A stretch of DNA of 64,000 nucleotides, from positions 1-64,000 of the forward strand of contig JANNCV010000032.1 of assembly GCA_031386985.1 (NCBI GenBank). Direction: 5' to 3'. Source of the DNA: JANJUB01 sp031386985. Its GTDB lineage: Bacteria; Armatimonadota; Fimbriimonadia; Fimbriimonadales; Fimbriimonadaceae. This document shows positions 39,985 through 48,328 of this stretch, piece after piece. The notes under the pieces are model-generated. The model saw only the letters and a program-made list of their open reading frames with translations. It searched no databases and was not told the origin of the DNA. Position 1 is the first letter of the stretch. Every line of letters starts with the position of its first letter. A program made the position numbers and the translations under genes.

Positions 39985-40551
39985 ATGCCCGAGCTTGCGA
40001 AGATTCGTGTCCAAACCGATGAGGGTATATCCGTGCATCGCTACCCCGACCAGTTCGCGCTGCAGGAATTCAGTAGCTTCAAGCGGTTAATCGTGGGGCC
40101 GAGTGAAGATCAGATTGGCCTCGCCATTGAATGTGCCCAGCTATTGAATGGTCCATTTCGATTTTCTTACGTTCTGGCCGAGCCGGTGCCGCTTGAAGGG
40201 TTCTCAATGGGACGGTTTGAGATGTTGGCATTCCTAGATATGGGCGAACTTGAGGGGGTTCTTAAAGAAAACAAGCGATTTTTCGAGCTCGACGCCCGCC
40301 ACCACCTCTGGATCGCGGCCAAAGACGGCATGATCGTTTACGATCAGCACAATGTCCTGTTTCTCTATGGTCCGCTTCTGGAATTTGAAAAGATTTTGCT
40401 GGCGAAAGGATTGACGCCAGGGTCGGTTGATTTCCCCTATCCTCACACCCACTATTATCATGATGAGTTCAATCCCGACATGATCAAGCTACTAAGCACC
40501 GGCGACTGGAAATGGCAATCACTGGATGATCATCAAGACGTTTATCGTTAA
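39985..40551 (+). CDS. Hypothetical protein divergent from parA
   Basis: The 188-residue protein begins MPELAKIRVQTDEGISVHRY and is acidic, without signal or membrane segment. It has several conserved-looking patches (YDQHNVLFLYGPLLEFEKIL and FPYPHTHYYHDEFNPDMIKL, rich in His, Tyr and Asp). I do not recognise it. An in-frame TTG at 39976 is upstream but ATG 39985 fits the -10. Its stop shares TTAA with the convergent sucC gene. Confidence 0.65.
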   Translation: MPELAKIRVQTDEGISVHRYPDQFALQEFSSFKRLIVGPSEDQIGLAIECAQLLNGPFRFSYVLAEPVPLEGFSMGRFEMLAFLDMGELEGVLKENKRFFELDARHHLWIAAKDGMIVYDQHNVLFLYGPLLEFEKILLAKGLTPGSVDFPYPHTHYYHDEFNPDMIKLLSTGDWKWQSLDDHQDVYR

Positions 40552-41699
40552 GCGTAAGCCAAGCTAACAATCTTCTGAGCCGCTTCTTGCATCGTTTGGG
40601 CCGGAACGATTCGCGAGCCGGCGAGCAAGGCGCGTCCTTCTTCCGCCGCCGTTCCCTCGATTCGCGCTACCACTGGAATCGTCACGTTCAGCTCATCGAG
40701 AGCTACCAATACGCCTTTGGCGACCTCGTCGCAACGCGTGATCCCACCAAAGATATTAATGAGAACTCCCTTCACATTGGGGTCCATCAAAACTAGCTCT
40801 ACGCACGCTTTTACCCGCTCCTGCTGGGCGCCGCCGCCAACATCCAAAAAGTCGGCCGGGCGACCGCCGGCAGCGCTTACTTCGTCAAGCGAGCACATCA
40901 CGAGGCCCGCGCCGTTGCCGATAATTCCGATATCGCCTCCGAGGTTAACATACGCGATCCCTCGTCGAGCCGCTTCGGCTTCGATTGGGTGCTCGGCGGC
41001 ATCATCTTTGCTTTCGTCGTATTGCGGCAATCGGAATAGCGCGTTATCGTCAATCGAAACCTTTGCATCTGCGGCTAGTAGCTTGCCTTCAGGAGTTAGG
41101 GCCACTGGATTAATCTCAACCAAATCCGCATCCATTTCGATGAACGCCTTCACCAGTTTCTTGATCATCGAGACCATTTGGCCTTGTGCAATTTTGGGAA
41201 TATTGGCCGACTTCACTGCGGCCCGAACCTCAAAATCGCACAGCCCCCAGGCGGGGTCAACTTCTAGGCGAACAATCGCCTCGGGCTCAGAATGGGCGAC
41301 TTCTTCAATATCCATACCGCCACGCGCTGAGATCATGACGATGTTCTTCTGGCTCGCGCGATCAAGCAAGACAGCCAAATAGTATTCTTCTGCGATATCC
41401 ACTAGTTCGGCAACGAGTAGCTTCTCAACGATCATGCCCGCTGGATTTTGAATCGAAACCAACCGCTTGCCGAGTAGTTCTTTCGCAAAAACGGCGGCGT
41501 CCGCGGAGTTATCAAAGAGCTTGACCCCGCCCGCCTTTCCGCGGCCACCCATGAGCACTTGGGCCTTTACAACAACCTTCCCCCCAAACTTATCGGCGAT
41601 GGCCTTCACATCATCGGCGCTTGAAGTCATTTCGCCGCCGGGAACAGGTACGCCAAACTTGGCGAGAAGGTCTTTTGATTGATACTCGTGTAGCTTCAT
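40548..41699 (-). CDS. sucC: Succinyl-CoA ligase (ADP-forming) beta subunit
   Basis: The 383-residue protein begins MKLHEYQSKDLLAKFGVPVP, has the ATP-grasp parts (GKVVVKAQVLMGGRGKAGGV; MDADLVEINPVALTPEGKLL) and the C-terminal DVGGGAQQERVKACVELVLM and GGITRCDEVAKGVLVAL. It forms succinyl-CoA in the citric acid cycle with SucD, conserving a phosphate bond. sucD is not in view. The start is well defined. Confidence 0.96.
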   Translation of the reverse strand: MKLHEYQSKDLLAKFGVPVPGGEMTSSADDVKAIADKFGGKVVVKAQVLMGGRGKAGGVKLFDNSADAAVFAKELLGKRLVSIQNPAGMIVEKLLVAELVDIAEEYYLAVLLDRASQKNIVMISARGGMDIEEVAHSEPEAIVRLEVDPAWGLCDFEVRAAVKSANIPKIAQGQMVSMIKKLVKAFIEMDADLVEINPVALTPEGKLLAADAKVSIDDNALFRLPQYDESKDDAAEHPIEAEAARRGIAYVNLGGDIGIIGNGAGLVMCSLDEVSAAGGRPADFLDVGGGAQQERVKACVELVLMDPNVKGVLINIFGGITRCDEVAKGVLVALDELNVTIPVVARIEGTAAEEGRALLAGSRIVPAQTMQEAAQKIVSLAYA

Positions 41700-41860
41700 G
41701 CAGGAGCCATAGGTTACCTGGTGAGGCGTGACCTCCTTCCACGGTAGAGACCCTCTGCGATTCCACTAGCTAGCCCAACTACCTGATTCAGTCACATCCC
41801 GGCAATCGAAGCAGGATCGTCATTCGGGGTCGAAGGAACACTCTAGGTGGGTAAAGGAGA

Positions 41861-42538
41861 ATGAAAGTTAGAGGTTTCGCAACAATTGCGTTTGGGATTT
41901 CGGTTGCACTATTGCAAGCGAATTCAAGTTTGCTGCCCGAGCTTGAGAAACATCGGCAATTTGCGATCCAAGCCCTTAACAGTGGCAACGCTAGTGCGGC
42001 AAATGCCGCCAGCGATGTGCTGGGGATGAAAAAGATCACCTATCGCTTCCAAAAGGGTGCTCCCGCAACGGGAAAGCAAGCGGTTGTAGAAGCCATTGGG
42101 CGATGGGAGCAGTTGCTCAAGCGCGATATTCAGTTTGTTGAGGCATTCTCATTTCAGGAGCCGGATGTGTTGATCACGTTTGAGACTCAACTCGGAGCTA
42201 ATGGAAAGCACTTTGGCGGGTTTACATCATGGAAACGGCAGGTGCTTCGCTTCGAAGGCGGCACGTATGAAGCCAAGCTCAGGGCGAGCGTTCAGCTTCG
42301 GACGGTGACTCCGAAGGGGAAGCCGATGGAACTCGCGCAAATGCGCCATGCCGCCATGCATGAACTTGGACACATTTTAGGCCTTGATGATAGTCTTGAG
42401 CAGGGGGATGTGATGGGCCCCCTCGATTTGAGCCGTCCGGTAATCGAACCAAAAACCGACGAAGTAGCCGAGCTCCTCAAGCTTCGACAAGATGCTCAAG
42501 ACATTCGAACTAGGGCCGCCGCCTTCGGCAAAGTATAA
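41861..42538 (+). CDS. Secreted matrixin-like zinc metalloprotease
   Basis: The 225-residue protein has a weak signal peptide (KVRGFATIAFGISVALLQAN). The zinc motif is HAAMHELGHILGLDDS, i.e. HExxHxxGxxD, of the metzincin type with Asp replacing the third His, and a downstream Met-turn-like GDVMGPLD. The region before it resembles matrixin cores (AVVEAIGRWEQLLKRDIQFV). It probably cleaves extracellular or periplasmic protein. AAGGAG lies just before the ATG. Confidence 0.8.
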   Translation: MKVRGFATIAFGISVALLQANSSLLPELEKHRQFAIQALNSGNASAANAASDVLGMKKITYRFQKGAPATGKQAVVEAIGRWEQLLKRDIQFVEAFSFQEPDVLITFETQLGANGKHFGGFTSWKRQVLRFEGGTYEAKLRASVQLRTVTPKGKPMELAQMRHAAMHELGHILGLDDSLEQGDVMGPLDLSRPVIEPKTDEVAELLKLRQDAQDIRTRAAAFGKV

Positions 42539-42539
42539 T
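42534..42539 (+). promoter_or_regulatory. -10 TATAAT, 5-8 nt before GTG starts at 42545/42548
   Basis: Perfect TATAAT that overlaps the stop codon of the metalloprotease gene. Spacing eight to the second GTG is more typical than five to the first. Confidence 0.6.
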
Positions 42540-42544
42540 CACTT

Positions 42545-44359
42545 GTGGTGAAGTTACGAGAAGCGTTGTTACGGCCGATTCTCATCGGCGACGGCGCTAA
42601 TGGGACCGAACTTGCTACGCGCGGATTTACTCGCCAACCCTACGATTTAGCTAACCTCTTAGCCCCCGAGATCGTGAGGGCGGTTCACCAAGCTTACGTG
42701 GATGCCGGTGCAGATTTTATCGAAACCAACACCTACTCAGCTGGGCGTTTTCGGATTGATGAGCTAAACGTTGATATTCCCGAGCTCAATTTTGCCGGCG
42801 CTGCATTAGCTAAACAAGCGGCGGGGGACAGTGTGCTCGTTTTGGGCGCAATCGGCCCGGTCGGTAAGCCCATCGCTCCGATTGGGCATCTCACGATCGC
42901 GGACGTGAAGCTTTCGGTGCGAGAACAAGCGGAAGCCCTGATCGAGGGTGGCGTGGATGGGTTCATCCTTGAAACTTATATTGATATGGCGGAGTTGATC
43001 GCCGCGATTGAGGCGATTCAGTCGCTAACCGATCTACCGATCATTGCCAGCAAGGCTTATATTGAGGATGGCGAGATGCTTGGCGACGGCTTGCCCGCTC
43101 GCTGTACCCGCGAACTCGCAGCATTGGGAGTCGCTGCGGTTGGGGCGAACTGCATTGTGGGGCCACAGCGAATGCTTGATCTTGTCCGAATGATGGCAGA
43201 GGTTACTGACCTTCCCATCTTGGCGATGCCAACCCCCGGTTTGCCTCAGCTTGTTAAGGGAGTGATCACTTACGACACTTCGCCCGAGTATTTCGCGCGA
43301 GCGGCCGCCCGTCTGGTCGAGGAAGGAGCAAGGCTTATCGGAGGATGCTGCGGAACGACCCCCGATCACGTTCGAGCGCTTAAGCAGGAACTCACCCGCG
43401 CGCCCATAAAGGTAAGGCCCCGGATCGGGCGGGGGGGCGAGGCCAAAGTTAAAGCCCCACTAACAGAATCGGAGCCGAGCGAACTTTCGAGAAAGCTTGG
43501 TCGAAAATTTGTGACGGCCGTTGAAGTAGATCTGCCTCGGGGTTTGATCATTGATAAGCTGATTGCCGGAGCGAAATCGCTGAAAGTCGCCGGAGCGGAT
43601 TGCATTAATATCAGTGATGGGGCTCGGGCTCGCCTCAGGATGAATCCCATGTCCGTATGTGCGCTTTTGATGCGTGATGTTGGCATTGATACGACGATGC
43701 ACTTCTCCTGCCGGGATCGCAACATATTGGCGGTCCAAGCTGACCTGCTTGGCGTTCATGCCCTTGGCATACGAAACATTCTGGCCGTTACGGGCGACCC
43801 GGCTAACATCGGGGATTACCCATCTGCCACCAGCGTTTTTGATATTGATTCGATTGGCCTTATTCGCATTCTGAGCCGATTCAATGAAGGAATAGATCTG
43901 GCGGGATACACTGTGGGCGTTAAGTGTGCATACACAATTGCTTGCGCTTACAACCCGAGTGCGATTGAGCAGGGCGGCGAATTTGAGCGCTTGCAACGAA
44001 AAGTGGACGCGGGCGCACACGTGATTTACACTCAACCGGTTTTTGATAGAGCCGGGGCAGAAACTGCGGTTGAAGATGCGGCGAAGGTTGGGTTGCCGGT
44101 CCTTGTGGGCATCATGCCTTTACGAAGCCAGCGTCATTGCGAGTTCATGCATAACGAGGTCCCCGGGGTTACGATTCCGGATGAGTTGCGAACAATGTTT
44201 AGCAACGCCGAAAACGACGAGGAAGCTCAAAGGATTGGCTTTGCTGAAGCGATGAAGTTGGCGTCTTTCGTAAGAGAAGTTGCGAACGGCCTTTACCTAA
44301 TGCCGCCCGCAAACAACTACACGATTGCGGAGGAAATCATCGAGGCGGTTTCGCCTTGA
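42545..44359 (+). CDS. Homocysteine S-methyltransferase fused to methylenetetrahydrofolate reductase
   Basis: The 604-residue protein has an N-terminal homocysteine methyltransferase barrel (GDGANGTELATRGFTRQPYD; GADFIETNTYSAGRFRI) with the zinc ligands Cys in GANCIVG and Cys-Cys in LIGGCCGTTPDH. A C-terminal MTHFR domain follows (GADCINISDGARARLRMNPM; ILAVTGDPANIGDYPSATSV; YTQPVFDRAGAETAV). It would reduce methylene-THF to methyl-THF and donate the methyl to homocysteine, giving methionine. Starts are adjacent GTG codons at 42545 and 42548; the latter suits the TATAAT spacing. Confidence 0.93.
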   Translation: MVKLREALLRPILIGDGANGTELATRGFTRQPYDLANLLAPEIVRAVHQAYVDAGADFIETNTYSAGRFRIDELNVDIPELNFAGAALAKQAAGDSVLVLGAIGPVGKPIAPIGHLTIADVKLSVREQAEALIEGGVDGFILETYIDMAELIAAIEAIQSLTDLPIIASKAYIEDGEMLGDGLPARCTRELAALGVAAVGANCIVGPQRMLDLVRMMAEVTDLPILAMPTPGLPQLVKGVITYDTSPEYFARAAARLVEEGARLIGGCCGTTPDHVRALKQELTRAPIKVRPRIGRGGEAKVKAPLTESEPSELSRKLGRKFVTAVEVDLPRGLIIDKLIAGAKSLKVAGADCINISDGARARLRMNPMSVCALLMRDVGIDTTMHFSCRDRNILAVQADLLGVHALGIRNILAVTGDPANIGDYPSATSVFDIDSIGLIRILSRFNEGIDLAGYTVGVKCAYTIACAYNPSAIEQGGEFERLQRKVDAGAHVIYTQPVFDRAGAETAVEDAAKVGLPVLVGIMPLRSQRHCEFMHNEVPGVTIPDELRTMFSNAENDEEAQRIGFAEAMKLASFVREVANGLYLMPPANNYTIAEEIIEAVSP

Positions 44360-45165
44360 GTGATCTCTCGCGACGCAACCTTCTTCGGGCAATGGGCTCC
44401 GGAATGGTCGTGGGCGCGGCTAGCCCGCTGTTCGGGCAGTATTGTGCGTACCAGCTAACGGTTGAGCGCCCGAAGATCAAGCTTCCAAAATGGGATGCGC
44501 CGGGCTTGAAACTCGGTTTCATTACCGATTTTCACCTCACAGGCAGGTCCCAAACCGAGCGCGCAGTTAGGAGCGCGCGACTTACGTTTGCTCAAAAGCC
44601 CGACCTCATCATCCTCGGTGGCGATTACCTTGAACACGCCCACGAATCTGAAATCAAAAACCTCAAGGCGTTCTTGGAGGTGTTTAACGAATCGAATTGT
44701 CCGGTAATCGCGATAATGGGAAACCACGATTACTGGTCGAATGCGGTGCCCGATGTTTTCGAGTCTTTCAAAAAGTCACCGGTGAGGCTGCTTCGGAACG
44801 AGTTGTATGAGTTTCAGGGGGTTTCAATCGCTGGCATAGATGACTATATTGATCGCAAATCGGATTTCAAATTTTTCCCGGCCGGCACGGTCTCCAAGTC
44901 GCTGATCGCAGTTCTGCATGAGCCCGATGTGGTTCGATGGCAACCTGATCACGTTTCGCTTCAAATTTCCGGGCACTCACACGGCGGGCAGGTGTGCCTT
45001 CCTTTTGGCCAGCACATTCACACCCCAAGATGGGCGAAAGACTACATTAGCGGTTACTACCCCGACGCCAAAGTTCCGCTTTATGTTTCGCGCGGAGTTG
45101 GCACCACGGGAATTGACGCGCGCCTATTTTGCTCGCCGGAAGTCACGGTTTTTGCGCTGACCTAG
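44356..45165 (+). CDS. Metallophosphoesterase with Tat-type signal
   Basis: The 269-residue protein begins DLSRRNLLRAMGSGMVVGAA, a twin-arginine signal. Calcineurin-like motifs are in order: LGFITDFHLTG (DxH), ILGGDYLEH (GD), IAIMGNHDYW (GNHD), and ISGHSHGGQVCLP (GHSHGG). This fits YkuE/LpxG-like phosphodiesterases exported in folded form. TTG 44356 overlaps the previous stop (TTGA), so it is coupled to the methyltransferase gene. Its stop shares CTAG with the convergent gene. Confidence 0.88.
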   Translation: MSDLSRRNLLRAMGSGMVVGAASPLFGQYCAYQLTVERPKIKLPKWDAPGLKLGFITDFHLTGRSQTERAVRSARLTFAQKPDLIILGGDYLEHAHESEIKNLKAFLEVFNESNCPVIAIMGNHDYWSNAVPDVFESFKKSPVRLLRNELYEFQGVSIAGIDDYIDRKSDFKFFPAGTVSKSLIAVLHEPDVVRWQPDHVSLQISGHSHGGQVCLPFGQHIHTPRWAKDYISGYYPDAKVPLYVSRGVGTTGIDARLFCSPEVTVFALT

Positions 45166-46685
45166 TCCGACAAGTAGAACAGAGGCTCGTTTTCCAGAAT
45201 CTTGGTGAGGTCGGTCGAAGATTGGCCAGAGATGTACATCGAAAGGGGGGTCAAAATAATCGAACCCACGATTCCGGATATTGCGAGGGCTCGGCCGACC
45301 GCATGAAAGGTTGCGGCCGCAATCCGAGTGGGATCAATGCGATATGCCCAACCAAAAGCCGGCGCGATTCCAACCAAGAGGCCAAATGTGAGAGCCGCAA
45401 CTCCGGCAAAGATGGGCGAGGCACCGTAATACTCCAGCGGAACCTCAAGCGAGTCGCAGAGCAACCAGCCGACCCTGGACAGTCCAATTGCGTATCCCAA
45501 AACGCAAACTCCGATCATCACACCGAGTACGAGGAGCGAGAACCGATACAGCGGACCGAACGGCAAGTCAGCTGGATCACGGGTTAGATGGGGTCGCCAC
45601 CCCAAAAAGCAAAAGGCGGCGGCTAGGGCTAGCCCCGCCAGTTCAAATTGCGTTGTGAGGATCACCATTATCCCAAGAAATGAACCGATCATCACGCAGA
45701 AGGGCCACTCCCAAAGCCGCGCAAAGCGAGGCGAGCGCTCCGAGTTCCAACCTAACGCCCAGAGGCCAAGCCCAACAATTGCAACCCACAACAAAGCGCC
45801 GGGGCCACAATCGGTGAAGAGGGCTTGCCATCGGATTTGATTCACCCTGCCATTTGATCGCGATGAGTTCGCATAGGCGGCCCATCCATCACTGTTTCGA
45901 AAGGCCCGATCCGCGACCTCAGCCTGAATGCCCATGCCATAAGCTCGAAGTTTGTTCTGAAACTCAAGCCTAGTCAGGAGAAGTTTGTGGGGGCCTAGAA
46001 TTGGGCTCAAATCGGAAGGGTATGCCGCGATTTCCACAATTCCCGCGCCCGCTTCGCCCGTTTGGACACTGCGGGCGAATTTGCGAATCAGGTCACCATT
46101 TTGGAGCGTACGGTATCGGCGATCCAGTCCGTTTTCGGTATCTAGTGATGATTGCCGGATCAGATAACGGGCGTATTGCTCAATCAATTGGGTTGGAGCG
46201 TCGCTTGTTCTACCGTAGGCCACCGCTGCTGACCAGGTGCTCCCATGAGAGTCCATCCGCCGGCGCAATTCAAGCATCTTGCCCGTTTGATAGTCATTCC
46301 AACGAGAGCCACGGGCAGCCTGTTTCCAAGTTACTAGTGCCTCGGCTGAGCGCGACCGACTGTGTTGAAAAGCGGCCGTCATTTGGAGCCAAAAAGCATT
46401 GCCGCGATCTACGGCCACGGCGCGGGCCAAAACAGTATCAAGTTTGTTCCAGTCGGCTTTTGAGATAGGTAGTTTCCTTTGCAGGCGCTCTGCCGCAAGG
46501 ATAACCCACTGACCAGATTCGGCCATGGAGTCGGGTTTAGAGAGTTGTGTGGGTGCGATTTCCGCTACGGGGTTCCGGGAAATGAGCCAACCTGCAAACC
46601 AATGAGCCCTAACTTCGGAGGAAACCAGAAGAGCTAAGCATGCTCCGATGATGGCGCCGATTAACAACTTGGCCGCGAGGGTCAT
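45162..46685 (-). CDS. Polytopic membrane protein in ECF sigma operon
   Basis: The 507-residue protein has an N-terminal membrane helix, a periplasmic-looking domain of about 240 residues with TPR-like parts (RAVAVDRGNAFWLQMTAAFQ), and seven or eight C-terminal helices (from GPGALLWVAIVGLGLWALGW). I do not recognise the family. Its start codon overlaps the stop of the anti-sigma gene (TGATG), so it belongs to that operon and may sense or transport a signal. Confidence 0.65.
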   Translation of the reverse strand: MTLAAKLLIGAIIGACLALLVSSEVRAHWFAGWLISRNPVAEIAPTQLSKPDSMAESGQWVILAAERLQRKLPISKADWNKLDTVLARAVAVDRGNAFWLQMTAAFQHSRSRSAEALVTWKQAARGSRWNDYQTGKMLELRRRMDSHGSTWSAAVAYGRTSDAPTQLIEQYARYLIRQSSLDTENGLDRRYRTLQNGDLIRKFARSVQTGEAGAGIVEIAAYPSDLSPILGPHKLLLTRLEFQNKLRAYGMGIQAEVADRAFRNSDGWAAYANSSRSNGRVNQIRWQALFTDCGPGALLWVAIVGLGLWALGWNSERSPRFARLWEWPFCVMIGSFLGIMVILTTQFELAGLALAAAFCFLGWRPHLTRDPADLPFGPLYRFSLLVLGVMIGVCVLGYAIGLSRVGWLLCDSLEVPLEYYGASPIFAGVAALTFGLLVGIAPAFGWAYRIDPTRIAAATFHAVGRALAISGIVGSIILTPLSMYISGQSSTDLTKILENEPLFYLSD

Positions 46686-47110
46686 CAGTTCAGGTTGATT
46701 GAGTTCAGATCGGGAAAACTACGCTCTGCTGGAACGAGCCGCTTGGCATCGGTTCCCCTATGTTGCGAGCGTTGCAGGGGATTCGGGCGACCGGCTAACT
46801 GAATAGCGGCGGCCATTACCAAGACTCCGAGTGCCATTCCGGCCATTGCGGGCGACCAGAATTTCAAGCCGCTTCTCACATACTGAGAGCGAGCCTTGCG
46901 TAATATCCTACGCTCGTGGGTGGCGGACTGGATATCCTCAAGCCGATAGGCCGAGAGCATATCAAGTGCCATTGCGCCAGCTTGCTCGAGATGAGCGCAG
47001 TTGCTACACTTGATGCGGTGTGATTCTAGGAACCCAATCTCGCCAAAGAATAGCGAGCGATCTCGCTGCTCTTCAATTAGGCTTCGGAAGCGTGTACATT
47101 CTCGGCTCAC
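46685..47110 (-). CDS. Anti-sigma factor (zinc-finger type)
   Basis: The 141-residue protein begins VSRECTRFRSLIEEQRDRSL and has a zinc-binding anti-sigma motif (HRIKCSNCAHLEQAGA, HxxxCxxC). A single membrane helix follows (about 94-113, PAMAGMALGVLVMAAAIQLA). Such proteins bind a sigma factor with the N-terminal domain and release it on a signal. Its GTG overlaps the sigma stop (GTGA), a typical coupling, so 47110 is preferred over the longer frame. Confidence 0.85.
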   Translation of the reverse strand: MSRECTRFRSLIEEQRDRSLFFGEIGFLESHRIKCSNCAHLEQAGAMALDMLSAYRLEDIQSATHERRILRKARSQYVRSGLKFWSPAMAGMALGVLVMAAAIQLAGRPNPLQRSQHRGTDAKRLVPAERSFPDLNSINLN

Positions 47111-47661
47111 TCGACTTGCGCCTCCAGCCACAGTTTTCGAAATCTCTCTCTTGCGGTGTGCAGCCTTGAACGAACGGTTCCGACGGGAACCTTCATTACT
47201 TCCGCGACCTCTTCGTAGCTCAACTGCTCAATCTCTCTCAAAAGTAACGTCATCCGAAGTTCAGGGGCGAGTTGTTGCAACAATCTTTCAATTACTACGC
47301 GGTTTTCAACTTTGCCACCTTCATGATCGGTGATTCGATCAAATTCTGAAGGCTCAGCGCGCTTTAACCGCAAACGATCCATGCAAAGTCTTACGCAAAT
47401 TCGATAGAGATAACCGGAAAAAGCCCTATCATCGCGAAGCTTGTGCATCTCTCGGAAGGCCTTAAGAAACGCCTCTTGGGTGATGTCTTCCGCTTCGTGG
47501 CGGTCTCGCATCAAGTTCGCAGCAGTTCGGATTAGCCTCAAACGGTGCCGTTGAATAATCGCGCCCATCGCGAGCTCATCGCCCTCTCGACATCGGGTTA
47601 CCATGAGCAAATCATCTGCTACAAGTTCCGAACGGCCCAATGCTAATCGTGCTTCTATCAT
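47107..47661 (-). CDS. ECF-type RNA polymerase sigma factor
   Basis: The 184-residue protein has sigma region 2 (GAIIQRHRLRLIRTAANLMR and DRHEAEDITQEAFLKAFREM) and region 4 (LAPELRMTLLLREIEQLSYE then EVAEVMKVPVGTVRSRLHTA). It belongs to the RpoE/SigE-like group and is followed by its anti-sigma factor. Met 47661 follows AGAGAG; the frame extends 20 codons upstream to a TTG, but the TATATAGT at about 47699-47706 on the minus strand is a likely -10 and supports the shorter form. Confidence 0.93.
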   Translation of the reverse strand: MIEARLALGRSELVADDLLMVTRCREGDELAMGAIIQRHRLRLIRTAANLMRDRHEAEDITQEAFLKAFREMHKLRDDRAFSGYLYRICVRLCMDRLRLKRAEPSEFDRITDHEGGKVENRVVIERLLQQLAPELRMTLLLREIEQLSYEEVAEVMKVPVGTVRSRLHTARERFRKLWLEAQVE

Positions 47662-47824
47662 GGTTAATCTCTCTCGCGTTTTTGCGAATGAGCTTCTACT
47701 ATATATCATGGATGGGCACAAAGGCCCTAATTGTTCGAGAAAAACTCAAAAAAAGTGATTTCTACGAATCGGGTGTTAAATCAGCAGAAAGTCCAGCGGA
47801 TACGCGGATGTACAGAAAATGCGC

Positions 47825-47830
47825 TAAAAT
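47825..47830 (+). promoter_or_regulatory. -10 TAAAAT, 6 nt before ATG 47837
   Basis: TANNNT hexamer at leaderless spacing before the GNAT gene, downstream of an AT-rich region that also holds the divergent sigma promoter. Confidence 0.55.
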
Positions 47831-47836
47831 CCCTAT

Positions 47837-48313
47837 ATGGGTGGTGCTGAATGGTCAATTAGGTCCGTAAAGTCACCGATTGAGGTCGAAGCCGTTCGGA
47901 CATTGTTCACTGAATATCAGGCTTGGGTCGGCAGTGATGAGTGCTTTGCCGGGTTCGAGGAGGAGCTTGCGAGCCTGCCCGGTCAGTATTCTCTTCCCCG
48001 TGGGATACTTGTCTTAGCGTGGCTAAACGGCGAGGCGGTTGGATGTATCGCTTTGCGCCCGTATTCCGGGGCACTCAAGTTTTGTGAGATCAAACGACTC
48101 TACGTTCGTCAAGGGGCGCGGGGAGCGGGCATAGGGCGCAATCTCGTTCGGCGAGCGATCCGCCATGCGAAGTCGCGAAAATACCAGCAAGTTGTGCTCG
48201 AATCTCTCCCCAAAATGACAGAAGCGCACGCGCTCTATGAAAGCTTCGGGTTTAGGCGTGTGAATCTAAGCAACCGCCCTGAGCTGATCGAAATGCAACT
48301 TACCTTGATTTGA
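47837..48313 (+). CDS. GNAT-family N-acetyltransferase
   Basis: The 158-residue protein has the core motif EIKRLYVRQGARGAGIGRNL (V/IxR/QxxGxG/A) and the following helix VRRAIRHAKSRKYQQVVLES, then EAHALYESFGFRRVN, typical of small GNAT enzymes. It transfers an acetyl group from acetyl-CoA to an unknown amine. Confidence 0.9.
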   Translation: MGGAEWSIRSVKSPIEVEAVRTLFTEYQAWVGSDECFAGFEEELASLPGQYSLPRGILVLAWLNGEAVGCIALRPYSGALKFCEIKRLYVRQGARGAGIGRNLVRRAIRHAKSRKYQQVVLESLPKMTEAHALYESFGFRRVNLSNRPELIEMQLTLI

Positions 48314-48316
48314 GCC

Positions 48317-48322
48317 TATACT
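48317..48322 (+). promoter_or_regulatory. -10 TATACT, 6 nt before ATG 48329
   Basis: TANNNT hexamer between the GNAT stop and the TPR-protein start, at leaderless spacing. Confidence 0.55.
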
Positions 48323-48328
48323 CAGGTT

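Noticed and set aside
38341..39985. parS site near parAB
   Set aside because: I looked for TGTTTCACGTGAAACA and close variants and saw none in the window.
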